DNA of 64,000 nt from Raphanus sativus (Eukaryota; Streptophyta; Magnoliopsida; Brassicales; Brassicaceae). Where the stretch lies: NCBI RefSeq assembly GCF_000801105.2, contig NC_079516.1:51319265-51383264 (forward strand). The letters are read 5' to 3'. Both the position numbers and the translations under genes were made by a program. Within the stretch, counting starts at the first letter, position 1; each line of letters starts with the position of its first letter. The notes below the pieces were generated by a model that made no database searches, was not told the DNA's origin, and saw only the letters and a list, made by a program, of their open reading frames with translations. Of this stretch, positions 46,491 to 58,090 are shown piece by piece.

Positions 46491-47634
46491 TTTTCTAAAG
46501 TTAAGAAACACTAGTCGTATTAATTAGTCCACTTAGATCAACGAGGGGCCTTGTGGGCTATATATAGAATAGGTAATTAACACTATTACATTAGAAAAAG
46601 CAAACAAGAAAAGACTAAGAAGCTTCATGTACATTCCTGGAAGTATAAAATACACATGTTTACGTTTCTTTTAAGAATAGATGATAGTTTTACCTCTTAC
46701 ATAGACGTATAATATAAAAGATGGGCGAACAGAAACTCGGGCCACGTTGAAGACCGCATCTTACTAGCCGCATTGTGTGACTTATTGTCTGTCATGTTAT
46801 ATCGATCGGTTATATAAAATCGAATGTTACTAATTAATTCTTACACGTCGAATATCTATATGTTTTGATTTATTAGTGGCACATCACAAGCGCAATTGAG
46901 ATGAACATTAGTAATGCGATCCAAATTAACCTACCATGGATAATACTCAACCAGTTAACCAGATCTAAACTTTGGAGATCTGCTTAATGTTTTTGTGCTC
47001 ATCTAAGTATACAAGTGTAATACGATAGCAAAAACATGGTCGACTTTTTGGTTCTTTTCTCTGTGACCGACGTTTGTTTTGTTTAAGAAAGCTTTATGCT
47101 TAATAAAAGCTTAATTAAACAAATAAAATAGTCGACGAGATTTACAAATTAATGCCCCATGTGTGTACACAAGTGATATTAAAGGGAGCTCCAGATGTCT
47201 ACATTTGGTCTGTTCTGCTGATTAGTTATCGCCATTATTTGCTCTACAAGTCAAACTAGTCTACGATCCAAAAACTAAAAAGGAATAAGTTTTGTGGTTT
47301 AGAATCTGAATTTTTTGACGTTTGAAATACAAATCTCGAGATCTAAGTTCATATTAATCTCGTTCAGACTGTTCAGTCTAATATGCTATCTGTCGTCAAT
47401 CCATGTTACATATTACATGTTGAAGATTATATAACACATATAACAATTATTGGATCAAAGAACCATGAAACTTATAAACCTTTAAAATCTTTTACATAGT
47501 TATAGAAAATGTATTTGGAAACTGGACCACCCGATCTTGTGAGTATTTAAAGAAAAGTGCATACAAATCGATAATATTATTAATATCATGTTTATAATAT
47601 AGTACTTAGATTATAATAATATGCATATAAAAAA
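46491..47634. other. Leader and promoter of the split DUF642 gene
   Basis: No gene. A TATATAGAATAG stretch at about 46560-46571 is a plausible TATA region about 70 bases upstream of the severed ATG. The remainder is ordinary AT-rich spacer and the 3' flank of the second DUF642 gene. Confidence 0.45.
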
Positions 47635-49562
47635 TTAACGGGCCAGGACAACCCTAACATTGTCAAGCACAGGCCCACAAAGGTGTCCAAAATCATGAAG
47701 CTTGGTATGATAAAACCCACTGTAGAACGTTATCCTCGTACGGTTAGAATCGGCGCGAAACCCAAAACGCCCCGCTTTGAACGCTCCTTTTCCGTTAGAT
47801 TCAAACCGAAGCTTAAACGCCGACTTTCCCGCAAACGCCTCCACCATCATCGACCCATGACAACCATTGTGTGCGTCTCCGATCGCGAACGAGAGGATGT
47901 AGTTTCTACCGGCGACGGTACGGATGATCTGAGCGATGGCGCTTTCTCTCCCGGCGACGAGCTCGACTGCGGCGAGTCCTGACGGGACTTTGAAGTGATG
48001 GTTATCGATGTACTTGACCGGTTTTAGAGATTCGACGATCCATCCCGGAAGCGGTGAGATCAGATCTTGTATCTTGGCTGGGATTAAGATTCCGGTAGAG
48101 AAGTAGTTGAATACATGTGGACCGATCTCGAATCCACCGTTCTTCACAAGGTTACCTGGTTTATTTATATACAAAATAAGTCTTAAGGATAATACAGCAA
48201 ACAATCTGTAAGATAAGGACCAAATTGCAAAATCTTTAGGTGGGAACTTTTAAAATTGTTATGCTTTTAAAGTTTTAAACAACAAAACTCCATGTAAACC
48301 GGTTTGGTATAGAAAAAGCACCAAATTGAGGTTTTTGTCAAAAATGCTAACTAGTTCTTCTACATGTCATTGCAACCTGGGATCAACTTCTCGCAACAGT
48401 AAGTTGTAGTAAAATTATAAATTTCAAATCATTTTTTTGTGGTATGAAATAATGGTTTGAGATCAATCAATGCGATTAGTTATGCAATAGCAAAAAAAAC
48501 AACAAGATGCGACTTGCGATCAATGCTACTGATCACATGTTATAAGCAAAATCATACCGAATTTTAGATTGAAAACTAGGACAAAGCTATAGAGGGATTG
48601 ACCCGGTTGGTTAAATTACCTTTGGTATACCGAAGAGGGAGAATCTCTTTGATGGCAACAGCGTCAACGAGGGGACCACAAGAAGGGTCTTCTTGAACAC
48701 CAGGGTTATGAAAAGTGACCTTGACCAAATCAGACGTTGCCTTGAAAGCCCAAGCGTAAGTGTCTCCACCATTAGTACTGAACAGGGTTTGGATCGGGAG
48801 CTCATTGGTCTGACCGGGCACAGAGATTCGTATGTTCTCATCCTGAGCACAAGTCCTCGTGACCCCAAACGTTATAGAATAGACCAAGCCACGCTTCACT
48901 TTCACATACTGAGATATCGACGCTAAGTTCCCTAGCCTAGCTGCATGGACTCCTCGTGGCACCGCAAAGTAGAAACCTCCTGGCTGTGGACCACCGGAGA
49001 CTAGCTCGACGTGGCCGGAGATTTCCCAATGAGGAAGAGAGTATTTTCCGATTATTTGCCTCTTTCTCATGTTCGATTTGTTAGGAACTTGCTCAAAGTT
49101 TCCATTTGGAAGAGGCGCTGCATGAACGTGGATAGCCAAATATAACGTAAAATATCACAGTAAATATTAAAATATATATTTAGACCATGTTTATTCCATA
49201 AAACCCTTAATGGGTTTCTTACATATTTTTTTTCTAACTAAAAAAATTAAAAAATACATCAATTGCGGATCGCCATGTGTTAGTAGTACTTGGGAACAGT
49301 ATAAAACCCCAACAATATTCGATCTTTTACCTGGGCTTTTTGTTACCATATTTTTGTGTTTTTGTGGGACCCCTTCCCCTAAGAAACTCCCTAATCACCC
49401 CCGATAAACTTGCCCCTAGGTAGTATAGTATAACGTTGAAAGCTAATTGGTAGCTAGAATAGTCTTACCATCAAGATGAGGAGTTCGTAGTGCAGGTAAG
49501 CTATGAGAACCATGGCAAAGAGAGAAAAGGAAAGCCAAGCAAATAGAGAGAGCGAGGGACAT
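47635..49562 (-). CDS. DUF642 cell-wall protein (At2g41810-like)
   Basis: Secreted apoplastic protein of 370 aa. Exons: 49469-49562, 48620-49117 and 47635-48155; phases close. Residues 1-19 or so form a signal peptide (Leu-Ala-Leu-Ser-Ile-Cys-Leu-Ala-Phe-Leu type core, His-Gly-Ser border). Two galactose-binding-like DUF642 halves follow. The first starts Leu-Pro-Asn-Gly-Asn-Phe-Glu, the second Leu-Val-Lys-Asn-Gly-Gly-Phe-Glu. Conserved cysteine pairs occur in each half. It is a tandem paralogue of the gene at 38699-46490; exon 1 and exon 2 have identical lengths in both. Family members bind pectin methylesterase and affect wall stiffness; this one is intact and may cover for the broken neighbour. 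Confidence 0.92.
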
Positions 49563-50217
49563 CGTGGGCTTTTATGCTTATATGAAAGTATGTATCAAAG
49601 AGTTGATTATACAATGGGTGATGATGCATGCACAAGGTCCTACGAGCTATATATAGCTGACCTACGTACTAATAATTTCACGTTGTTTTCTAAGTATTCA
49701 AATACCTCTATTATTAAAATAGAAGTACAGTTATAAAATAACTCTGAATTTTTAGTGTTATTTATAATATCATGCCACTTAAATTTTAATTATCATTCCT
49801 CTAAAAGTTATTGTCTTTTCAGATTATTAAATGCATGTTTTCTCACTCTGATTTTCCCTTAAAATCGGAAACAACATCTTCACAGAGAAGGAAATTATTT
49901 ATTTTATTTTTTAATGACTTAATAAATGATAAAGATAAATCACCTATACTAATCGATGATTATTAATTTTTTTTCTTTAGCCAAATCAATAAATTAAATA
50001 TCTAAACAAAAAAATCTTTGCTAACAATAAGTTCTAATCTATAATCACTCTCAAATATTTAATATACCTATAAAACATAGAAACTTATCCTATAATTACG
50101 CTAACTTCTAAAATTTGGTGAATAATAAATTATCTTTACATTTTTTCCAAATCTAAGTAATAAATAAATTGTTGTTTTAAAATGTTATATTAACAATAAT
50201 GTGATACATATTAGTTT

Positions 50218-50266
<49 letters not shown>

Positions 50267-50627
50267 CATTAGTACAAACAAAAATTTTAGTGAAAACAAA
50301 TATTTATACGGCCATAGCTCAAGTTATAGAAATAAACAATAACAGCGCAAGATTATATTTTATTCATTTATATTTTTTTAAGGAATGTTAAGATTTTGGA
50401 ATTGGAAAAAATATGACCAATTTCTATATTATTTTAATTTGAAGATTTAAAATTTATATCAAAATATTTTGTTAAACATTTAATTTTAATTTTTATTATA
50501 ACTACAAATACTAATTTTCATTCTAAATTTATGTCTAAATATTACAAATATATCATTTAGTATAAATAAAAAACTTAAAACATAAAATAATATCCATCCG
50601 GTCGGGCGGATCAAGTTCGAGTTCAAA
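49563..50627. other. AT-rich spacer
   Basis: DUF642 leader and promoter at the left end, with TATATATAG near 49650. No gene otherwise. A dinucleotide repeat is listed at 50222. Confidence 0.4.
50222..50263. repeat. (AT)n microsatellite
   Basis: Uninterrupted AT dinucleotides over about 42 bases; a likely length-polymorphic marker. Confidence 0.95.
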
Positions 50628-50768
50628 TTAAATATTAATACGGCGATGTACCGTACGTATTAATACGAAAGTGATAGCGAAGATAAGTAGGATCACGTTG
50701 AACATCCCCACGAAATGAGCCGCAGTGTATGTGGTGTGGCCGTAAAAAATGTCCATCATGTTATTCAT
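50628..50768 (-). CDS. Small membrane-peptide ORF, copy 1 (unrecognised)
   Basis: An ORF of 46 codons, not matched to any family I know. It reads Met-Asn-Asn-Met-Met-Asp at the start. A polar stretch with Tyr-Gly-His-Thr-Thr follows, then one hydrophobic segment of about 20 residues (Gly-Met-Phe-Asn-Val-Ile-Leu-Leu-Ile-Phe onward), then a basic tail Arg-Thr-Val-His-Arg-Arg. A 230-base block including it is repeated at about 51117-51357. Differences between the copies within the hydrophobic part mostly swap one hydrophobic residue for another. No promoter or expression evidence; it may be non-functional. Confidence 0.35.
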   Translation of the reverse strand: MNNMMDIFYGHTTYTAAHFVGMFNVILLIFAITFVLIRTVHRRINI

Positions 50769-50902
50769 CAAACCACTTTCAATTTATAAATCGGTTTTTT
50801 CACAATTAATTAAACTACCATATTAAATCATTTGATCTGTAATTTTGTGATTACGTTGCTTAGGAAGTACTGTATTCGGAATACTAAACGATGAAAGATA
50901 TA

Positions 50903-51103
50903 CTCCCTCTTTTCAAATTGTAAGTAGCTTTGTTAAAAATATCATTTAATATATAATTTTAACCAATTATAAAATATCCAACATAATTTAATTGACTACA
51001 AACTATTTAATAAATACAAAAATTACATTGAAATTTTTAAACTGCTCATACTGTGAAACAATTTGTTTTTGCTAAAACTACTTACGATATAAAACTGAAG
51101 AAG
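50903..51103. mobile_element. Stowaway-like MITE
   Basis: A 201-base element flanked by TA on both sides. The left end CTCCCTCTTTTCAAATTG and the right end, on the other strand, CTTCTTCAGTTTTATATCG are imperfect inverted repeats; both continue into GTAAGTAG. The ends fit the Stowaway (Tc1/mariner) pattern. It lies between the two copies of the membrane-peptide repeat. Confidence 0.72.
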
Positions 51104-51118
51104 TATAAATTAAAAGTT

Positions 51119-51259
51119 AATACGTCGATAAGCAGATGTCCAATGTACCGTACATATTAATATGTTAGAGAGCGAGGATAAGTACGAGCACGTTGAATAT
51201 CACCACGAAATAAGCCGCAATGTTTGTGATGTGGCCGTAGTGTCCATCATGTTATTCAT
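51119..51259 (-). pseudogene. Small membrane-peptide ORF, copy 2, frameshifted
   Basis: Homologous to 50628-50768 over its whole length and flanks. Four bases are missing after the Met-Met-Asp codons, shifting the frame, and an early stop falls near the end of the hydrophobic part. In the homologous frame Tyr-Gly-His and Phe-Asn-Val are kept. Confidence 0.4.
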
Positions 51260-51646
51260 CAAACTAGTTTCAATTTTTAACCATTTTCCCACAAGTAATT
51301 AAACTACAATGTTAGATCATTAATTTGTTTTGTAATTTTTATTTTTGAGATTATGTAGTCTAAGTTAATAACCGAGTAAGCTAAATTGCAACTACCTAGC
51401 TATTTGGATCGGAAAAACTTAATTGCCATTACAAATTAATCTAAGACTACAGTAGTACAAATTTAGGTAGATATATAAAACTCGTCTAGTAACATAATTT
51501 GTTGCACATTTGTTCACAATGAAGTACTATATAGTTAACAGTTAAGAAAAAAAAAAGTTAAGAACCGGAATCACTAATTAAGGACCCGTTTGAGTAAATG
51601 GCTAACACATTAATTCAAAATATGATTAACCAATGCCAACAAGTCC

Positions 51647-51868
51647 CTAGCTAGTTGATGTAGTTTGACATAGGAAACATGCGACGAGAAGAATCTTGCC
51701 CATCTCTCCACAGTTGACTTGAAGAACACTCGTTGACTTTATAGAGTTCACAATCACATGATGGGATCCACACAGTTCACATTTGACTTCCATATACATA
51801 AATGACACAAGATGGAATCGTTTAACATGAACATGGGAAGACAGCCGAAGGTTCACACACATACACAA
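51647..51868 (-). other. Short ORF with a B-box-like remnant (weak)
   Basis: 73-codon ORF containing Lys-Cys-Glu-Leu-Cys-Gly followed, at the expected distance, by Val-Asn-Cys and Leu-Val-Ala. These resemble pieces of a B-box zinc finger (Cys-Glu-Leu-Cys-Gly ... Phe-Leu-Val-Ala-Arg-His), but several zinc ligands are absent. Either a decayed B-box gene fragment or chance. Confidence 0.2.
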
Positions 51869-53805
51869 ATGAAAATTGAAAAATATTGAAACCGCTCCAG
51901 CTGGTTGGAGTCACTGTACAAGTATAGGATCAGAAGTTTATATTAACCTTCTGATTGAAAGTTCATTAGATCTCGATCATACGAGCGATATTCTATCAAA
52001 GTGAATCACTATAAGAGCCCTATCTTCCCTCACAACAAATTAAACCCACAAACTATCTAATTTAAAATCTACTAATCGTCTTACTATATAATTACAAAAC
52101 TAAGAAACCTTTTCTCAAAAATTTCTGAACATTAATATTCTCTTCGTTTTCTAGTAGAAACGTTTTAGAACTAATCACATAAATTAAGAAAAATTACATT
52201 TTTAAACAAAAACATCATTAGTTATTCAGTTAACCACAATTTAACTAATAACAAATAGACTGCATAATACAATTAGTGATATAATATACACTTTTAATAA
52301 GTTTTACACTGAAAGTTGAAAACGTTATCTTATGAAGATATGTTGGTCTATCAGCTTCAAAACCTCTCCCTTCTGCAACCAGTGACTCATTCATCAGATA
52401 ACCAAACCAGGAGAAAAGATGAAAGCTTGTATTTTAGGAATTGCTCTTGGCCACCACAAAACCGCATTAGATTTAGAGGTCAGTTCTCTCCCTTTTGAAG
52501 TAGAAATAGTGTTATAGTAAGTCCAGGATTTTTGTTCGCCCAATTCAGTTAGGCCCAAATTATGATTTCGGTCCCGTACCGTTTCGGTTCGAAGTTGATT
52601 TCTTAAAACACTAACAAATATATCGTAAATCCAAGTGCCTTTGGTTCTTTCTTCTAATATGAAAATATAATCTGTTGTTTCCTTTTTCATTATTATGAAA
52701 TTTAATGTTGAAAGTGAGATAGTAAAACAAAAAAAAATGTCGACGAATGCTTAAAGTAAGAGGGACAGACCATGATCCAAAGGACATGATATGTGTCCGA
52801 TAAAGCGAGAGCTACAGTCTCAATCAATATTACTGCCAAAGTTATATTTATATGAATTCTTTTAAGATGATGAAGAGAGATACAAAATAAATGTAAAATG
52901 CTCTCATCAGTTACTTTTTGGGGAAAAAATAGAAAATGGATGTAAAATGATGAAAATAATAAACAAAAGTGGGGATAGCTTTGCTTAAGCCTCCTTCCAC
53001 ATGCCCCATTTGGTACACTACAAGATGGACAACCGAGTTATGTCCTTTGACATTTCGTTTTCTTTTAGTTTTGTAGTATTTGTTATTTATTTTATTTTAA
53101 AAGTATTTGTTATATTTTCAAACATAAACTTAAATAGCTAATAGAATCTTGTAAACACTCATAACCAATATAAACATTAACATTATACGAAAACATTAGT
53201 GAGCTTTTCTTTTTAACATTAGAAAGCTATGCGATACATAACACATAAATATTATAAAGAAATGTTTTGAAATTCATTGTTACAAAAATGAACTCTTATG
53301 AAGAAAAAATTGTACATTTCCTCAAAATACACTAATTAAATCGTACTAATTAATAAATAAAAATAATGCGTTTGGTGCTGTCAAAAATAATAATAATAAT
53401 AATAATGTGTTTGGTACGACATCCCACAAATCCGTTATGATGAGAGCATAAATCTCGGCATGATCTTCGTTTTAAGAATTCGAAAGTAAAGTCATGAGTT
53501 GCAGTTTACAAATGATCACGCAGAAAGTTAGTTTGATTTCAGTTATAAAAAAAAAAAGTTAGTTTGATAGGTGAAACATTCATATGCTAATGACTTAGTT
53601 CTCATTGTAATCATTGGTTAACATTTAACAATAATCGTTAATTATTATTTTATTGAAATGTATAACAACTAATTTGACTTTTGAGAATATCTTATCTTTT
53701 CTTCTTCACGAGTTTAAAGCGACAAGGTGTTTCCATCATTGTGCCTTCTCTTTTTTCATGCTGCTCTTCTTATGAGTTGTTTGAAACAAAATTTAAGTTA
53801 ATCAA
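51869..53805. other. AT-rich spacer
   Basis: No gene recognised. Around 52137-52300 an AT-rich stretch starting TCTTCGTTTTCTAG may be another MITE remnant. (TAA)n-like repeat at about 53388-53406. Confidence 0.4.
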
Positions 53806-53814
53806 TTGATGAAA

Positions 53815-55140
53815 GGGACAATTGGTCTGATACCCATATCAGATGGTCTAATTGGCATTGTACCTATTGATTGACATAAAGCAAAAATGTCATACAATTT
53901 GTGCATCAGGATGACGAAAATGCCCTTGAATCTCCTTTCTCTTTCTTCTTCTTCTTATCTTGCGATTCTTTTCTTCTTCTTCATTGTATCAGATTTTTTT
54001 TTCTTTGCATATTAATTCACATCATTCTTTAATGTTAATTCAATTCACCAACTATGATTTTCAACATTTTTTTCATCATTCATCATCCTTAAATGCTTTT
54101 TTAAAAATATGGATCTGTCAATTTCTTTTTTTGAATCTTCCAATTGCCCAGATCTAAATTCGACATCATTCTTAAGAGGACATTCTCCTCCTCTTATCAT
54201 CTTCTCAAATCCACCGCTCGTATTTTCAATTGATCCCACACTTTTATTCTCCTCCAACATCTTTCTCATCTCGTCTGTATCACCTTCGCATCATTTCGGT
54301 TGACGATGGATGTGCAAATATTACAGTGATATCATGGCAGCTAACAAATCATGTACCAGCTATTACACGGTTAGTTAGTCGTTACATAATTTGTTTGTCG
54401 GTACATAAGTTGTTAACTAATACATTATTTATTACATGATACATTTTGAATTATCACTATTGCGTAATTTATTTTATAGCAGTTAACAAAGCATGTATCA
54501 GTTACTACATGGTTTGTTAGTCGGTACATAAGTTGTTAACTAATACATTATTTATTACATGATACATTTTGTATTATCACTATTGTGTAATTTATTTTGT
54601 AATACATTATTTATTACATGATACATTTTGTATTATCACTATTGTGTAATTTATTTTGTAGCAGCTAACAAAGCATGTATCAGTTACTATATGGTTTGTT
54701 AGCCGGTACATAAGTTGTTAACTAATACATTATTTATTATATAAAACATAGTTTGATTCTATAAAAATACATATTCAACTAGAAAATAAGATACAATCAA
54801 GTGTATCAATATCAGTGGAAAAGATTTATATATATATTGCCGGCTGATGAGTTCATTGTTGTTATTATGGTGTAAAAGATAACAAGGATTTTTGAAAAGC
54901 AATGAAAGAAAAAATGAAAACTCACATTAAATCATTTAAAAGTTTTGGATTCATAAGCAAAGATTACAATGAATAAGAAAAGAAACCACTGGTAATATGA
55001 AAAAAGAAACAAAGAACGATGTGGTAAGAGAGAGAAATTCAGAAAGATAAGGATAGTATGGGAATTAAAAAAAATATGAATAGTGGAAGGTTACTTTCCA
55101 AATTACGGTAGCGCGTGGAGGCATATATGCCAATTTTCCC
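53815..55140. mobile_element. Non-autonomous Mutator-like element
   Basis: A 1326-base element between perfect 9-base duplications TTGATGAAA (53806-53814 and 55141-55149). Its ends are short inverted repeats: left GGGACAATTGG and, on the other strand, right GGGAAAATTGG. Nine-base duplications are the mark of Mutator-like elements. The left subterminal part is TTC-rich. The middle contains tandem repeats (54337-54740). No transposase ORF. The precise duplication suggests a fairly young insertion. Confidence 0.85.
54337..54740. repeat. Internal tandem repeats of the Mutator-like element
   Basis: A 142-base unit beginning GCAG(C/T)TAACAAA occurs at 54337, 54479 and 54661. The second unit carries an extra copy of its last 60 bases (TACATTATTTATTACATGAT motif). 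Tandem subterminal arrays are common in non-autonomous Mutator-like elements. Confidence 0.8.
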
Positions 55141-55149
55141 TTGATGAAA

Positions 55150-57875
55150 TATATGCATTTGATTAGGATATGAGATGAAAAAGACGGACAGAAACTTACA
55201 TCTTGGAACAGATAGGAATGTAAAACAAACTAAAACATGATTACATGAAAATTAGTGATATAATCGATTTAATTTGCTTTTCTTTTTGTTAATTACCGTT
55301 TTCATCTTTAAAACCATCTCAAATCCACGTCTATTTCCATTTCTATATTTTTTTCTAAAATAGAATTTTTTTATTATAAAGATAGATTTGTTGCAATTCA
55401 TGTCTATGAGAATTGCTATTTTTATTTTTAAATATAGAATCAAAAAGTAGTATTTTCTATATTTTCCTCTAAAATAGATGAATTCTATATATAGACATAT
55501 ATTAGAGTAAATCCACTTTTATAATATAAATTTTTATTTTAGAGGAAAATATAGAAGCTTATTCCAATGTTTTAAATTTAAACTATAAGAACTTTTTTAT
55601 ATTAGGATAAGTCTAATAAACTTTAGTTGTGAAATTTCACATGAAAACCAAATTCAGGAATGTTTCTGCTTTCAAACTGAAGAATACGGTTTGAGAAAAC
55701 CAAACTTGATATTGTAATCGAAAAAGGAACGATGGGACGGGCGGGTGAGTGGTGGTGGTCGGAGCAGACAAAGCTGGGTCCTACAGCTTGCCTAACCGTA
55801 GCGACTTTCTTGTTTACCCCCATCCCGTGAGTGATCCGATCCCCACACTCTCTCTTGCTATTATTCTCAATCTTTACTTGCTCCTTGGTAGAACTCTCAA
55901 CTATATTTATTTCTTTAAATTAATATATAATTCTTTGCAGCATAATGGAATAAATATTGTTGTAAAAAAAGGAATAAATATTTGTTGATAATATAAATTT
56001 TAGGCATTACAATAAATGTAACGTATTTATGCTGTTCTTAATTACCAATAACCCATTATAAAAAAAAGAATTTAAACTGGTGTATTTAGTCTTTCTTGAG
56101 AACTCAAATTCATGATCTTGAGATTCACTTATTTAGGAATGATGTTAGAAATGAATTCACTATCATTCAATGTTGTTATTAATGATCAACACAACAATAA
56201 ATTTTTAAAAACCTTACATGAAAGAATAAAAGTAGTTATAGACAAACTGATAAACACATATATGATGTATCCGACATCACTTTCCCATGTTTGAGTCGTT
56301 TGTAGTTGAACATCAGAAACTTAAGACACAACTCCATGTATTTGTATGTTTTGTTTTAATATATTTTATGTATTGTAATTGAAATCATTAATTCGTTCTT
56401 ATACATAGTACAGACTATGTATAGATAATCATCAAAATTCAAAAGAGACTAATTTGGACGTTCAGGCCAGCCGTTGGAGAAAACATGCCTTCTGCCAACA
56501 CTCAAGTATATTGACAAGTCGTTTAGTCAAAAAACAAATGTAATTACTGATTACTTATTTTCAAATAGTGGTAACTCGGAAATCAATCATATTCATATCC
56601 ATGCATATAAAATCTTTTAATGTAGTTTAGGATGAAAAATACAACCCTCGTATTGTATCATATTCACGAATGTCATCAACATCGATAGTAGTTAAAGCAC
56701 TCGACAAAAACATCACAAGAAAGTAGATTCCCTAGTGGAAAAAGTGTTCATTGCAGTGCCAAACTTTGACGTGAAATATCACAGATATTAGAAAACATAT
56801 AGGCTACAAATCTACCTACAAATATACGAATATGAGACATATTCCAAGTTGGAGATTTCTTTAAAAATTTAATGAATGCATTATGTCTCGACTTCCATAT
56901 TGGAATATGACAGTACAAATCTTATCTACATTTGGATTTAAACATAAAATCCCAACCAAGACAAATTTTTTTTTGTGCATACCAAGACATAAATTATGTT
57001 GTAATAGCTGAAGATATATAAACTAAGACGGTTGTTCAAAAAAAAAAGAGGATAAACTAAAACGATAGATTACATTTTCTATATGGACTATGTAATGTTA
57101 TCCCAGTTAAATCTTGGCAATTTTAGCCAATACACATTTGAGACACAAAATAAATCTAATTTTAGGTATATGGCCAGTGATAAATTAGTAAAAACAATAT
57201 TAATACTATTTCAATGTGTGCAATATCAAATTATTGATTTCAGTTCAAAAAGAATATCAAATTATCAATACACAGGAATAGCAAAAAAAATGTTGACAAA
57301 AAAAAAATAGTAAAGAATTTTTTACTACTTTGGTAATGAAGATGGTGACAGTATGGTACAGAAAAACGTCACAGAAAAAAATTATCTAAACGTACATTTT
57401 TTCTTTAATCTTTTTAAAAACAATTTTTTTTTCCAAAAAGCAGAAAATGTGTCAGACGGATTTATGCATCTTTCATTCATTCATCACTTGCACTGTCTCG
57501 TGAAAAAAAAACCTTTTAATCAGAAATTAATATAATATTTAAATAAATCAAAAAAAAGAATAAGAAAAATTCCCTTTGCTTACAAGTGCGTTTGCTTTTT
57601 GTGAAACTCTCTCTCCTCCCAATCTCTGAAGTGAGGATCTTTGTTTGGTTCTGCAATAACAATTTCGTGTTTTATAATTATAAAACACGAAAATGCATAA
57701 AAATGCATATTCTCTTCTCTCTTGTACGCATAGACCCTACTCTGCTCGCCCTCCTCTTCTCTTTCTTTTATCTCCCTGAAATTATGGGCTTTGTTTTCTC
57801 TCTCTCTCTCTGTCTCTAAGACACAAACAACACACAGTCACACTTAAAAGCACTTCCTTTTTCTCACAAATCTGA
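55150..57875. other. AT-rich spacer, PXC3 upstream region
   Basis: No gene recognised. ORFs here are AT-rich without motifs. A less AT-rich patch at about 55735-55860 has no clear coding frame. From 57580 the sequence is pyrimidine-rich and ends in a CT repeat (57799-57818), typical of the start of a plant leader. Confidence 0.4.
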
Positions 57876-57876
57876 G

Positions 57877-58076
57877 ATGGGTTTTGTTAGAAAAAATCGA
57901 AAAACAGTTTCTTTGACTCCAAAACCAGAGCTTTAATCCGTGTTTCACGGCCAAAAGAGCAAGACTTTACTATTCCTCTCTCCCTCACTTTCTTGATGCT
58001 ACTACTAAAACAAATGGTGTTTCTATCAATCAACCACTCTCTTGTATGTGTCTGGTTGAACAAGAACAAGAGTTGA
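57877..58076 (+). promoter_or_regulatory. Two upstream ORFs in the PXC3 leader
   Basis: uORF 1 runs 57877-57936 (19 codons plus stop) and uORF 2 runs 57996-58076 (26 codons plus stop), both before the PXC3 ATG at 58091. If the transcript starts upstream of 57877, as the CT-rich leader suggests, they could lower translation of the kinase. A further ATG at 58046 is in frame with the kinase. Confidence 0.4.
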
Positions 58077-58090
58077 TCCAAAATAAAAAA

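Noticed and set aside
50222..50263. Regular repeat considered as an array
   Set aside because: It is a plain AT microsatellite; no spaced repeat/spacer structure exists and CRISPR does not occur in plant nuclear DNA.
52394..52690. 98-codon minus-strand ORF
   Set aside because: No domain, AT-rich, part of an interspersed-looking GTTTCGGTTCG-type repeat; not supported as a gene.
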